Assembly: GCF_900074915.1 (NCBI RefSeq) | Contig: NZ_LT222319.1 | Location: 1,361,001 to 1,425,000, forward strand | DNA length: 64,000 nucleotides | Direction of reading: 5' to 3' | Source: Pseudomonas cerasi | Lineage (GTDB): Bacteria; Pseudomonadota; Gammaproteobacteria; Pseudomonadales; Pseudomonadaceae | Part shown: positions 12,974 through 21,004 of the stretch, piece by piece | How positions within the stretch are numbered: the stretch's first letter is position 1 | How the letters are laid out: each line of letters opens with the position of its first letter | Notes under the pieces: generated by a model | Databases searched by the model: none | Told to the model about the DNA's origin: nothing | The model's input: only the letters and a program-made list of their open reading frames with translations | Position numbers and translations under genes: made by a program

Positions 12974-13786
12974 TCAGATGTGCAGGATGAATTCGCGTAC
13001 CAGCTTGCTGCCGAAATAGGCGAGCATCAGCAGGCAGAAACCGCCCAGGGTCCAGCGAATGGCCTTGTGACCACGCCATCCAAGGCGGTTACGCCCCCAC
13101 AGCAGCACACTGAACACGATCCAGGCCAGACAGGCCAGCAGGGTCTTGTGCACCAGATGCTGGGCAAACAGGTTTTCGACGAACAGCCAGCCGGAAATCA
13201 GCGACAGCGAGAGCAATGACCAGCCAGCCCACAGGAAACCGAACAGCAGGCTTTCCATGGTTTGCAGCGGCGGGAAGTTCTTGATCAGCCCGGAAGGGTG
13301 CTTGTGCTTGAGGCGGTAGTCCTGCAACAGCAGCAGCAGCGCCTGAAATGCAGCAATGGTAAACATCCCGTAAGCCAGCAGTGACAGCAGGATGTGGCTG
13401 AGGATGCCCGGCTCTTCCATGATCGGCTGCACGGTGCCGCTAGGGGCGAACTGGGCAAGCAGTACGGTGACCATGCCCAGCGGGAACAGCAGCACCAGCA
13501 GGTTTTCCACCGGGATGCGCGACGTGGCGATCAGGGTCACGACGATCACCGACGCCGCGATAAGGCTGGCCGAGTTGAAAAAGTCCAGGCCAAGGCCGAC
13601 CGAGTGCGTCAGTTGGGAAAACAGACCAATGGCATGTGCGATGACCGCCAGTGTACCGAGCAGGCAAAGCAGCCGCTTGTCGGGCTTGACGGCCTGGCTC
13701 AGGCGCAGGCTCTGATAGACGGTCGCAGCGGCATAAATGATGGCGGCGGCGAGGCTGGGAAGCAGGCTGGGTGGCAAAGGGGACAT
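12974..13786 (-). CDS. Cytochrome c assembly-like inner membrane protein (YpjD/CcsA family)
   Basis: The 270-aa protein has about eight hydrophobic helices and belongs to the CcmC/CcsA-like family of which E. coli YpjD is a member. Conserved features include a His in the early helix region (AHAIGLFSQLTH) and HILLSLLAYGMFTIAAFQAL, with a WxWxW-like segment weakly kept as FLWAGWSLLSL. The ATG at 13786 (MSPLPPSLLPS), preceded by AGGA, is preferred over an upstream in-frame start at 13828. The actual role is unclear; heme handling is the family inference. It is divergent from ffh and upstream of the CorC-like gene. Confidence 0.85.
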   Translation of the reverse strand: MSPLPPSLLPSLAAAIIYAAATVYQSLRLSQAVKPDKRLLCLLGTLAVIAHAIGLFSQLTHSVGLGLDFFNSASLIAASVIVVTLIATSRIPVENLLVLLFPLGMVTVLLAQFAPSGTVQPIMEEPGILSHILLSLLAYGMFTIAAFQALLLLLQDYRLKHKHPSGLIKNFPPLQTMESLLFGFLWAGWSLLSLSLISGWLFVENLFAQHLVHKTLLACLAWIVFSVLLWGRNRLGWRGHKAIRWTLGGFCLLMLAYFGSKLVREFILHI

Positions 13787-13894
13787 AGATCCTGATGGAC
13801 GGGCCTGAAAAGACGCTGAGTTTGGCATAGAACCGGCAAATCACGAAAGACCACAGAAGCAGTCTGCGTGGTGTCCGTGCGACGGAGTCTTCGC

Positions 13895-13900
13895 TATAAT
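13895..13900 (+). promoter_or_regulatory. Consensus -10 box upstream of ffh
   Basis: A perfect TATAAT followed by the GC-rich CCGCGACC lies about 100 bases before the ffh start, within the ypjD/ffh divergent gap. A good -35 hexamer is not evident at 17 bases. Confidence 0.5.
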
Positions 13901-13999
13901 CCGCGACCTGCTCAAGCCGCAGGCTCGCCGAGCGCCATTTCTGCATTACGGGCCGGGCCGCATCAACCGGGGTTCGACGAGAGCCTGAAAGGATCGCGC

Positions 14000-15376
14000 A
14001 TGTTTGAAAATCTGACTGACCGCCTCTCGCAGACGCTGCGCCATGTTACTGGCAAGGCCAAGCTGAACGAGGACAACATCAAAGATACCTTGCGCGAAGT
14101 GCGTATGGCGTTGCTCGAAGCCGACGTCGCCTTGCCGGTGGTCAAAGACTTCGTCAATAACGTCAAGGAACGCGCCGTCGGCACCGAGGTGTCGCGCAGC
14201 CTGACCCCGGGTCAGGCGTTCGTGAAGATCGTCCAGGCCGAACTCGAAAGCCTGATGGGCGCGGCCAACGAAGATCTTGTCCTCAATGTCACGCCGCCTG
14301 CCGTCATCCTGATGGCGGGTTTGCAGGGCGCGGGCAAGACCACCACTGCGGGCAAGCTGGCGCGCTTCCTTAAAGAGCGCAAGAAAAAAACCGTAATGGT
14401 GGTGTCGGTCGATGTTTATCGTCCCGCAGCCATCAAGCAGCTCGAAACGCTGGCCAACGACATCGGCGTGACGTTCTTCGCCTCCGACATCAGCCAGAAG
14501 CCGGTGGACATCGCCCAGGCGGCCATTAAAGAAGCCAAGCTCAAGTTCATTGACGTGGTCATCGTCGACACCGCCGGTCGTTTGCACGTCGATGTCGAGA
14601 TGATGGGCGAGATCCAGGCGCTGCATGCGGCGGTCAAGCCGGCCGAGACGCTGTTCGTGGTCGATGCCATGACCGGCCAGGATGCTGCCAATACCGCCAA
14701 GGCCTTCGGTGACGCATTGCCGCTGACCGGCGTGATCCTCACCAAGGTCGACGGTGATGCCCGCGGTGGTGCCGCCTTGTCGGTGCGTGCCATTACCGGC
14801 AAGCCGATCAAGTTCATCGGTATGGGCGAGAAGAGCGAGGCGCTGGAGCCGTTTCACCCGGACCGCATCGCGTCACGCATCCTCGGCATGGGCGATGTGC
14901 TCAGCCTTATCGAGCAGGCCGAACAGACCCTCGACAAGGACAAGGCCGACAAGCTGGCGAAAAAGCTCAAGAAGGGCAAGGGCTTCGATCTCGAAGACTT
15001 CCGCGACCAGCTGCAGCAGATGAAGAACATGGGTGGCCTTGGCGGCCTGATGGACAAATTGCCGAGCATCGGCGGCGTCAACCTGTCGCAGATGGGCAAC
15101 GCCCAGGGCGCAGCGGAAAAACAGTTCAAGCAGATGGAAGCCATCATCAACTCGATGACCCCTGCCGAGCGTCGTGATCCGGATCTGGTCAGTGGTTCGC
15201 GCAAGCGCCGCATTGCGATGGGTTCGGGCACTCAGGTTCAGGACATCGGGCGTCTGATCAAGCAGCACAAGCAGATGCAGAAGATGATGAAGAAATTCTC
15301 CGCCAAGGGCGGGATGGCCAAAATGATGCGCGGCATGGGTGGAATGTTCCCCGGCGGCGGCATGCCAAAAATGTAA
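14000..15376 (+). CDS. ffh: Signal recognition particle protein (SRP54 homologue)
   Basis: Ffh binds 4.5S RNA and signal sequences of nascent membrane proteins and delivers ribosomes to FtsY. The 458-aa protein has the N domain (1-90) and the G domain with the P-loop GLQGAGKTTTAGKL (about 107-120), DVYRPAA, DTAGRLH and TKVDGDARGG. The methionine-rich M domain (about 300-458) ends in MMRGMGGMFPGGGMPKM. The ATG at 14000 follows AAAGGA at 13988-13993. An in-frame upstream start (13868) would add 44 unrelated residues. It is followed by a clear terminator. Confidence 0.97.
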   Translation: MFENLTDRLSQTLRHVTGKAKLNEDNIKDTLREVRMALLEADVALPVVKDFVNNVKERAVGTEVSRSLTPGQAFVKIVQAELESLMGAANEDLVLNVTPPAVILMAGLQGAGKTTTAGKLARFLKERKKKTVMVVSVDVYRPAAIKQLETLANDIGVTFFASDISQKPVDIAQAAIKEAKLKFIDVVIVDTAGRLHVDVEMMGEIQALHAAVKPAETLFVVDAMTGQDAANTAKAFGDALPLTGVILTKVDGDARGGAALSVRAITGKPIKFIGMGEKSEALEPFHPDRIASRILGMGDVLSLIEQAEQTLDKDKADKLAKKLKKGKGFDLEDFRDQLQQMKNMGGLGGLMDKLPSIGGVNLSQMGNAQGAAEKQFKQMEAIINSMTPAERRDPDLVSGSRKRRIAMGSGTQVQDIGRLIKQHKQMQKMMKKFSAKGGMAKMMRGMGGMFPGGGMPKM

Positions 15377-15432
15377 TTGCGTCGCGTGCAAGAGGCTTTG
15401 CACGCGTCCCATCTGGGGGATAACCCCCAGTC

Positions 15433-15454
15433 AGCCCGCGTCATGCGGGCTTTT
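15433..15454 (+). terminator. Rho-independent terminator of ffh
   Basis: The stem AGCCCGC/GCGGGCT with a 5-base loop is followed by TTT, 57 bases after the ffh stop codon. Confidence 0.85.
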
Positions 15455-15523
15455 GCCGGCTGTCATACCGACAGCTCCCTCGCAAATCTGGAAGGCATGC
15501 CGATAGGCGCCGGAAAAAGACAT

Positions 15524-15551
15524 TTGCAAAAGTCGGGATATTCCTTAGAAT
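15524..15551 (+). promoter_or_regulatory. Promoter of the rpsP-rimM-trmD-rplS operon
   Basis: TTGCAA (15524-15529) and TAGAAT (15546-15551) are 16 bases apart and lie after the ffh terminator. The -10 is followed by ATGCGGCCT, a GC-rich discriminator of the kind used by stringently controlled ribosomal promoters. A small hairpin (GGGCA/TGCCC) lies in the leader. Confidence 0.7.
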
Positions 15552-15623
15552 ATGCGGCCTTTCGGGCACCTATGCCCGCTGTGCATCTTAGATTTGCAGC
15601 ACCGACTACAGGAACGATGTTCA

Positions 15624-15881
15624 ATGCTAACCATCCGTCTTGCCCTTGGCGGCTCCAAAAAGCGCCCGTTTTACCACCTGACCGTAACCGACAGCCGCAA
15701 CGCTCGTGACGGTTCCCACAAGGAACAGGTTGGTTTCTTCAACCCTGTTGCCCGTGGTCAGGAAATCCGTCTGTCCGTTAACGAAGAACGCGTCAACTAC
15801 TGGTTGAGCGTGGGTGCACAAACTTCCGAGCGCGTTGCCCAGCTGCTCAAAGAGCACAACAAGACCAAGGCCGCGGCCTGA
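15624..15881 (+). CDS. rpsP: 30S ribosomal protein S16
   Basis: S16 is a small-subunit protein needed for 30S assembly. The 85-aa product starts [20 protein letters not shown] and contains [16 protein letters not shown], both hallmarks of the family. The ATG at 15624 is preceded by AGGAA at good spacing. It is the first gene of the conserved rpsP-rimM-trmD-rplS operon and ends 5 bases before rimM. The longer upstream reading frame from 15552 has no S16 similarity. Confidence 0.98.
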   Translation: MLTIRLALGGSKKRPFYHLTVTDSRNARDGSHKEQVGFFNPVARGQEIRLSVNEERVNYWLSVGAQTSERVAQLLKEHNKTKAAA

Positions 15882-15886
15882 GTCTT

Positions 15887-16426
15887 ATGAGCGCGACGCC
15901 TGCATCTGCCGACGATCTGATCGTTATTGGCAAGATTTACTCGGTTCATGGCGTTCGCGGCGAAGTGAAGGTTTATTCCTTTACTGATCCGATTGGAAAC
16001 CTGTTGGACTACAAAACCTGGACGCTTCGGCGCGAAGGCAGCGTTGATAAACAGGTGGAGCTGGTCAGCGGACGCTTGCAAAACAAGTTTCTGGTCACAA
16101 AGCTCAAGGGTCTCGATGATCGTGAAGAAGCACGTCTTCTGTCCGGTTACGAAATCTGCGTGCCGCGTAACCTGTTCCCTGATCTGGACGATGGCGAGTA
16201 CTACTGGTACCAGCTTGAAGGCCTCAAGGTCATCGACCAACTCGGGCAATTGCTCGGGAAAATCGATCACCTGCTCGAAACCGGTTCGAACGATGTAATG
16301 GTTGTAAAGCCCTGCGCGGGTAGCCTGGATGATCGCGAACGCCTGTTGCCCTATACAGAGCAATGCGTGTTGGCAATCGATATGGCTGCTGGCGAAATGA
16401 AGGTGGATTGGGACGCGGACTTCTGA
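15887..16426 (+). CDS. rimM: 16S rRNA processing protein RimM
   Basis: RimM is a ribosome maturation factor that binds S19 and helps assemble the 30S head. The 179-aa protein has the N-terminal beta-barrel starting [20 protein letters not shown] and the C-terminal PRC-barrel-like domain with [15 protein letters not shown], ending [20 protein letters not shown]. The start is an ATG five bases after rpsP. It sits in the standard ribosomal operon, 5 bases before trmD. Confidence 0.97.
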   Translation: MSATPASADDLIVIGKIYSVHGVRGEVKVYSFTDPIGNLLDYKTWTLRREGSVDKQVELVSGRLQNKFLVTKLKGLDDREEARLLSGYEICVPRNLFPDLDDGEYYWYQLEGLKVIDQLGQLLGKIDHLLETGSNDVMVVKPCAGSLDDRERLLPYTEQCVLAIDMAAGEMKVDWDADF

Positions 16427-16431
16427 ATGCC

Positions 16432-17184
16432 ATGGCCAGCCTGCGCATAGAAGTCATCAGTCTGTTTCCCGAGATGTTTTCCGCCATCAGCGAATACGGC
16501 ATTACCAGCCGTGCGGTGAAACAAGGGCTGTTGCAGCTTACTTGTTGGAATCCGCGGGATTACACCACTGATCGCCATCACACTGTGGATGATCGCCCAT
16601 TTGGCGGTGGTCCTGGCATGGTGATGAAGATCAAGCCCTTTGAAGATGCTCTGGTTCAGGCCAGGCAAGCGGCAGGGGATGCGGCGAAGGTGATTTACCT
16701 GTCGCCACAAGGCCGCCAGCTGAATCAGTCTGCGGTACGCGAACTGGCGCAGGAGGAAGCGATTATCCTCATCGCCGGTCGTTATGAAGGCATTGACGAG
16801 CGTTTTATTGATGCTCATGTCGATGAAGAGTGGTCGATTGGTGACTATGTTCTTTCCGGTGGCGAGCTGCCGGCGATGGTCCTGATTGACGCGGTTACGC
16901 GGCTGCTGCCTGGAGCTTTAGGGCATGTGGACTCCGCGGAGGAAGATTCCTTCACGGACGGTCTGCTGGATTGCCCGCATTACACCCGACCTGAGGTGTA
17001 TGCGGATCAGCGTGTTCCCGACGTGTTGCTAAGTGGCAATCACGCGCACATCCGGCGTTGGCGTTTACAGCAGTCCCTTGGGCGGACCTATGAACGACGC
17101 GCTGATCTTCTGGAAAGCCGCTCGCTTTCTGGAGAAGAGAAGAAGCTGCTGGCGGAATACATCCGCGAGCGGGACGATAGTTAA
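16432..17184 (+). CDS. trmD: tRNA (guanine-N1)-methyltransferase
   Basis: TrmD methylates G37 of tRNAs with SAM, which prevents +1 frameshifting. The 250-aa SPOUT enzyme starts [16 protein letters not shown] and has the trefoil-knot motifs [24 protein letters not shown] and [34 protein letters not shown] is a TrmD signature. The ATG at 16432 (just after rimM) gives the family length; a longer in-frame start at 16363 overlaps rimM and is rejected. Confidence 0.97.
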   Translation: MASLRIEVISLFPEMFSAISEYGITSRAVKQGLLQLTCWNPRDYTTDRHHTVDDRPFGGGPGMVMKIKPFEDALVQARQAAGDAAKVIYLSPQGRQLNQSAVRELAQEEAIILIAGRYEGIDERFIDAHVDEEWSIGDYVLSGGELPAMVLIDAVTRLLPGALGHVDSAEEDSFTDGLLDCPHYTRPEVYADQRVPDVLLSGNHAHIRRWRLQQSLGRTYERRADLLESRSLSGEEKKLLAEYIRERDDS

Positions 17185-17228
17185 CGTATCGATGGTCGAT
17201 CCAGACGGATTACCTTAGGAGCACCAGC

Positions 17229-17579
17229 ATGACTAACAAAATCATTCTTGCCCTCGAAGCAGAGCAGATGACCAAAGAGATCCCTACCTTTGCACCAGGC
17301 GACACCATTGTCGTCCAGGTTAAAGTGAAGGAAGGCGACCGCGCTCGTCTGCAAGCATTCGAAGGCGTTGTAATTGCCAAGCGTAACCGTGGCGTGAACA
17401 GTGCTTTCACTGTTCGTAAAATCTCCAACGGTGTTGGCGTTGAGCGTACTTTCCAGACTTACAGCCCGCAAATCGACAGCATGGCTGTGAAACGTCGCGG
17501 TGACGTTCGCAAGGCCAAACTGTACTACCTGCGTGACCTGTCCGGTAAAGCAGCGCGCATCAAGGAAAAACTGTCCTGA
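17229..17579 (+). CDS. rplS: 50S ribosomal protein L19
   Basis: L19 sits at the 30S-50S interface. The 116-aa protein contains [40 protein letters not shown] and the end [20 protein letters not shown], all typical. AGGAG at 17217-17221 is a good ribosome binding site. It is the last gene of the rpsP operon and is followed directly by a strong terminator. Confidence 0.98.
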   Translation: MTNKIILALEAEQMTKEIPTFAPGDTIVVQVKVKEGDRARLQAFEGVVIAKRNRGVNSAFTVRKISNGVGVERTFQTYSPQIDSMAVKRRGDVRKAKLYYLRDLSGKAARIKEKLS

Positions 17580-17600
17580 TACAGTTTTTCGATGCATAAA

Positions 17601-17626
17601 AAAGGCAGCCCCAGGGCTGCCTTTTT
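17601..17626 (+). terminator. Rho-independent terminator after rplS
   Basis: The stem GGCAGCC/GGCTGCC is preceded by an A run and followed by TTTTT, about 22 bases after the rplS stop. It ends the ribosomal operon and, with its A/T flanks, could work on both strands. Confidence 0.9.
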
Positions 17627-17682
17627 GCTGTCTGCTGTTTGATGATTCACCCCTTGTCTACCGACACACGCACTGAGTGAAC

Positions 17683-18579
17683 ATGGCTGCCATCGACCAT
17701 CCGCTGATTGACCGGTTTCTGGACGCGCTCTGGCTCGAAAAGGGCCTGTCCGACAACACCCGGGATTCTTACCGCAGTGATCTGGCGCTGTTCAACGGCT
17801 GGCTGCAGGAGCGCAACGTTGATCTGATCAGTGCCGGGCGTGAAGTCATCCTCGATCATCTTGCCTGGCGCGTTGAAAATGCCTACAAGCCGCGCTCCAC
17901 GGCGCGTTTCCTGTCTGGCGCACGTGGCTTCTACCGCTACCTGCTGCGCGAAAAGCTGATTTCCGTCGATCCCACCCTGCAGATCGACATGCCTCAGTTG
18001 GGCAAGCCGTTGCCCAAATCGCTTTCCGAAGCTGACGTCGAAGCATTACTTGCTGCTCCCGACCCGAGCGAGCCCATCGGCGAGCGTGACCGCGCCATGC
18101 TTGAGGTGCTGTATGCCTGCGGTCTGCGCGTGACCGAATTGATCAGCCTGACCCTGGAGCAGGTCAATCTGCGTCAGGGCGTGCTGCGCGTGATGGGCAA
18201 AGGCAGCAAGGAGCGACTGGTGCCCATGGGCGAAGAGTCCATCGTCTGGGTCGAGCGTTACCTGCGCGGCGCCCGCGACGAGTTGCTGGGCGGAAAGCCC
18301 AGCGACGTACTGTTCCCCAGCACCCGTGGCGATCAGATGACCCGCCAGACCTTCTGGCACCGTATCAAGCACCAGGCAACGGTTGCAGGCATTGGCAAAT
18401 CCCTGTCACCGCACACCCTGCGCCATGCCTTCGCCACCCATCTGCTCAATCACGGCGCTGACTTGCGCGTGGTGCAGATGTTGCTCGGGCACAGTGATCT
18501 CTCGACAACGCAGATCTACACCCATGTGGCGCGGGCGCGGTTGCAGGAATTGCATGCCAAGCATCATCCACGCGGTTGA
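17683..18579 (+). CDS. xerD: Site-specific tyrosine recombinase XerD
   Basis: XerD works with XerC at dif to resolve chromosome dimers during division. The 298-aa length equals that of E. coli XerD. The N-terminal SAM-like DNA-binding domain (about 1-105) is followed by the catalytic domain, whose residues are all visible: Arg149 in CGLRVTEL, the Lys of the GKGSKERL hairpin, His244 and Arg247 in PHTLRHAFATHLL, His270 in LGHSDLSTTQ, and Tyr279 in IYTHV. The ATG at 17683 is preferred over a GTG two codons upstream. It precedes dsbC, as in many gamma-proteobacteria. Confidence 0.96.
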   Translation: MAAIDHPLIDRFLDALWLEKGLSDNTRDSYRSDLALFNGWLQERNVDLISAGREVILDHLAWRVENAYKPRSTARFLSGARGFYRYLLREKLISVDPTLQIDMPQLGKPLPKSLSEADVEALLAAPDPSEPIGERDRAMLEVLYACGLRVTELISLTLEQVNLRQGVLRVMGKGSKERLVPMGEESIVWVERYLRGARDELLGGKPSDVLFPSTRGDQMTRQTFWHRIKHQATVAGIGKSLSPHTLRHAFATHLLNHGADLRVVQMLLGHSDLSTTQIYTHVARARLQELHAKHHPRG

Positions 18580-18724
18580 CTCACGACGTATTTTGCGAAG
18601 CTTCTTACGTCGCTCCGAGTCGGCCCCGCGAGCCTTATGTGGTAGGCTTTGCCGGTTTCGCCTATCAAGGCTGGCACTCCTTTTTTCGACAGTTGCCAGC
18701 CTGTCCGCCGTCATAGGAGTTTTC

Positions 18725-19465
18725 ATGCGTTTGCCACAGATTTTCGCTGCCGCGGCTTTGATGCTGGCCGGCACCTTCAGTATGTCTGCCCTGGCTGATG
18801 CAGCCCCTGATCAGGCCATCCGCAAGACGCTCGACTCGCTGGAATTGCAACTGCCGGTCGAGAGTATCTCGCCGAGCCCGCTCAATGGCCTTTATGAAGT
18901 GAAGCTCAAGGGCGGCCGCGTCCTGTACGCCAGTGCCGACGGTCAGTTCGTGGTTCAGGGCTATCTGTTTCAGGTGCAGAACGGCAAGCCGGTCAACCTG
19001 ACCGAGAAAACCGAACGTCTGGCCATTTCCAAGACCATCAACGCCATTCCTGCTTCCGAGATGGTGATCTATCCGGCAGTGGGCGAGACCAAGTCGCACA
19101 TCACAGTATTCACCGACACGACTTGCCCGTATTGCCACAAGCTGCACGAAGAAGTCGGCCAGTTGAACAAGATGGGTGTCGAAGTCCGTTACCTGGCATT
19201 CCCGCGTCAGGGCCTTGGCTCTCCGGGTGACGAGCAGTTGCAGGCGGTGTGGTGTTCCAAGGATCGCAAAGGCGCGATGGACCGCATGGTCGATGGCAAG
19301 GACATCAAGGCCGCCAAATGCGACAATCCGGTCAGCAAGCAATATGAGCTCGGCCAGTCGATCGGCGTGAACGGGACGCCTGCGATTGTCCTGGCCGACG
19401 GTCAGGTAATTCCGGGTTATCAGCCTGCAGCTCAGGTTGCCAAGCTGGCAATGGGCGCCAAATAA
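18725..19465 (+). CDS. dsbC: Thiol:disulfide interchange protein DsbC
   Basis: DsbC is the periplasmic disulfide isomerase that repairs wrongly paired cysteines and is recycled by DsbD. The 246-aa precursor has a signal peptide (MRLPQIFAAAALMLAGTFSM, then SALA). An N-terminal dimerisation domain (about 25-85) is followed by a thioredoxin-fold domain with the active site CPYC at 134-137 (TDTTCPYCHKLHEE) and the cis-Pro loop GVNGTPAIV. A second Cys pair (VWCSK and AAKCDN) matches the structural disulfide. The ATG at 18725 has AGGAG upstream. An inverted repeat (AGGCTGGCA/TGCCAGCCT, 18668-18702) lies in the gap after xerD. Confidence 0.96.
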   Translation: MRLPQIFAAAALMLAGTFSMSALADAAPDQAIRKTLDSLELQLPVESISPSPLNGLYEVKLKGGRVLYASADGQFVVQGYLFQVQNGKPVNLTEKTERLAISKTINAIPASEMVIYPAVGETKSHITVFTDTTCPYCHKLHEEVGQLNKMGVEVRYLAFPRQGLGSPGDEQLQAVWCSKDRKGAMDRMVDGKDIKAAKCDNPVSKQYELGQSIGVNGTPAIVLADGQVIPGYQPAAQVAKLAMGAK

Positions 19466-19531
19466 GCCGGTGTTTTCAGGCGCGCCTTGTGCATACACGG
19501 CGCAAGTGGCCGAAGTGTCGTCAAAATTTCA

Positions 19532-19558
19532 GCCGCATGGCGCCATGCGGCAGTTTTT
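19532..19558 (+). terminator. Terminator-like hairpin 1 between dsbC and hom
   Basis: A perfect 20-base palindrome (GCCGCATGGC and its mirror) is followed by AG and TTTTT. It lies 66 bases after the dsbC stop and probably ends dsbC transcripts. Confidence 0.8.
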
Positions 19559-19560
19559 CC

Positions 19561-19587
19561 ACAGCCGATTCAGGTTCGGCTGTTTTT
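19561..19587 (+). terminator. Terminator-like hairpin 2, directly before the hom ribosome binding site
   Basis: ACAGCCGA (19561-19568), a 7-base loop and TCGGCTGT (19576-19583) are followed by TTTT. The hom Shine-Dalgarno (GGGGAG) begins a few bases later. It is either a second dsbC terminator or an attenuator in the hom leader. The CAGCCG at 19530-19535 could pair with the right arm of this hairpin as an alternative fold. Confidence 0.7.
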
Positions 19588-19601
19588 CGGGGAGTTCATC
19601 A

Positions 19602-20906
19602 GTGAAACCGGTCAAAGTAGGCATATGTGGGCTGGGTACTGTCGGTGGCGGTACCTTCAACGTACTTAAGCGTAACGCCGAGGAGATTGCCCGCCGTGCC
19701 GGGCGTGGAATCGAAGTTGCGCAAATTGCGGTTCGTACACCAAACCCCAATTGCCAGATTACCGGTACGCCTACCACCAGCGATGTGTTTGCCATTGCGA
19801 CCAACCCTGAAATCGACATCGTCGTGGAGCTGATCGGCGGCTACACCGTTGCCCGCGAACTGGTACTCAAGGCCATCGAGAATGGCAAGCACGTGGTGAC
19901 CGCCAACAAGGCGCTGATCGCGGTGCATGGCAACGAGATCTTTGCCAAGGCGCGTGAGAAGGGCGTGATCGTTGCTTTTGAAGCCGCTGTTGCCGGCGGT
20001 ATTCCGGTCATCAAGGCCATTCGTGAAGGCCTGTCGGCGAACCGTATCAACTGGGTGGCCGGCATCATCAACGGCACCGGCAACTTCATCCTCACTGAAA
20101 TGCGCGAGAAGGGCCGTACCTTTGCCGATGTTCTGGCCGAGGCTCAGGCCCTGGGTTATGCCGAAGCCGATCCGACCTTCGACGTCGAAGGTATCGACGC
20201 TGCGCACAAGCTGACCATCCTCGCCTCCATTGCCTTCGGCATTCCGCTGCAGTTCGACAAGGCCTACACCGAAGGCATCACCAAACTGACGACTGCAGAC
20301 GTCAACTATGCCGAAGCGCTGGGCTATCGCATCAAGCACCTGGGCGTTGCACGCAGCACGGCTCAAGGCATCGAACTGCGTGTACACCCGACGCTGATCC
20401 CGGCCGATCGCCTGATCGCCAACGTCAACGGCGTCATGAACGCGGTGATGGTCAATGGCGATGCGTCCGGCTCGACGCTGTTCTACGGCGCGGGTGCCGG
20501 TATGGAGCCTACGGCTTCTTCCGTGGTGGCCGATCTGGTCGATGTGGTCCGTGCGATGACCTCGGATCCGGAAAACCGGGTCCCTCATCTGGCCTTCCAG
20601 CCCGATTCGTTGTCAGCCCACCCGATCCTGCCGATCGAAGCCTGCGAAAGCGCCTACTACCTGCGCATTCAGGCCAAGGATCACCCGGGCGTGCTGGCCC
20701 AGGTCGCGAGCATCCTGTCCGAGCGTGGCATCAACATCGAATCGATCATGCAGAAGGATGTCGAAGAACACGATGGCCTGGTGCCGATGATCCTGTTGAC
20801 TCACCGGGTAGTGGAGCAGGGTATCAATGACGCCATTCAAGCCCTGGAAGCCCTGCAGGATGTCGTTGGCCCGGTGGTTCGTATCCGCGTCGAGCACCTT
20901 AATTAA
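19602..20906 (+). CDS. hom: Homoserine dehydrogenase
   Basis: Hom reduces aspartate semialdehyde to homoserine with NAD(P)H, the branch point toward threonine and methionine. The 434-aa monofunctional enzyme starts VKPVKVGICGLGTVGGGTF, with the nucleotide-binding GxGxxG. It has the catalytic region ETFDVEGIDAAHKLTILA-like (TFDVEGIDAAHKL) and VTANKALIA, and a C-terminal ACT domain (about 350-430, YLRIQAKDHPGVLAQVASIL), the expected site of threonine feedback. The GTG at 19602 has GGGGAG at good spacing; an in-frame start at 19437 inside dsbC is rejected. thrC follows 98 bases downstream. Confidence 0.97.
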   Translation: MKPVKVGICGLGTVGGGTFNVLKRNAEEIARRAGRGIEVAQIAVRTPNPNCQITGTPTTSDVFAIATNPEIDIVVELIGGYTVARELVLKAIENGKHVVTANKALIAVHGNEIFAKAREKGVIVAFEAAVAGGIPVIKAIREGLSANRINWVAGIINGTGNFILTEMREKGRTFADVLAEAQALGYAEADPTFDVEGIDAAHKLTILASIAFGIPLQFDKAYTEGITKLTTADVNYAEALGYRIKHLGVARSTAQGIELRVHPTLIPADRLIANVNGVMNAVMVNGDASGSTLFYGAGAGMEPTASSVVADLVDVVRAMTSDPENRVPHLAFQPDSLSAHPILPIEACESAYYLRIQAKDHPGVLAQVASILSERGINIESIMQKDVEEHDGLVPMILLTHRVVEQGINDAIQALEALQDVVGPVVRIRVEHLN

Positions 20907-21004
20907 CATCAACTGCAAGCTGTCAGTTCCAGGCCGCAAGCCGATCGTTTCGACCTTGCAGCCCTGGAGCCCTGGCTTTCAGCCCAGACCAAAGGTTTGA
21001 TCCC

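Noticed and set aside
19437..19601. N-terminal extension of hom starting inside dsbC
   Set aside because: The extension crosses two terminator-like hairpins and has no homology; the GTG at 19602 has a strong ribosome binding site and the normal N-terminus.
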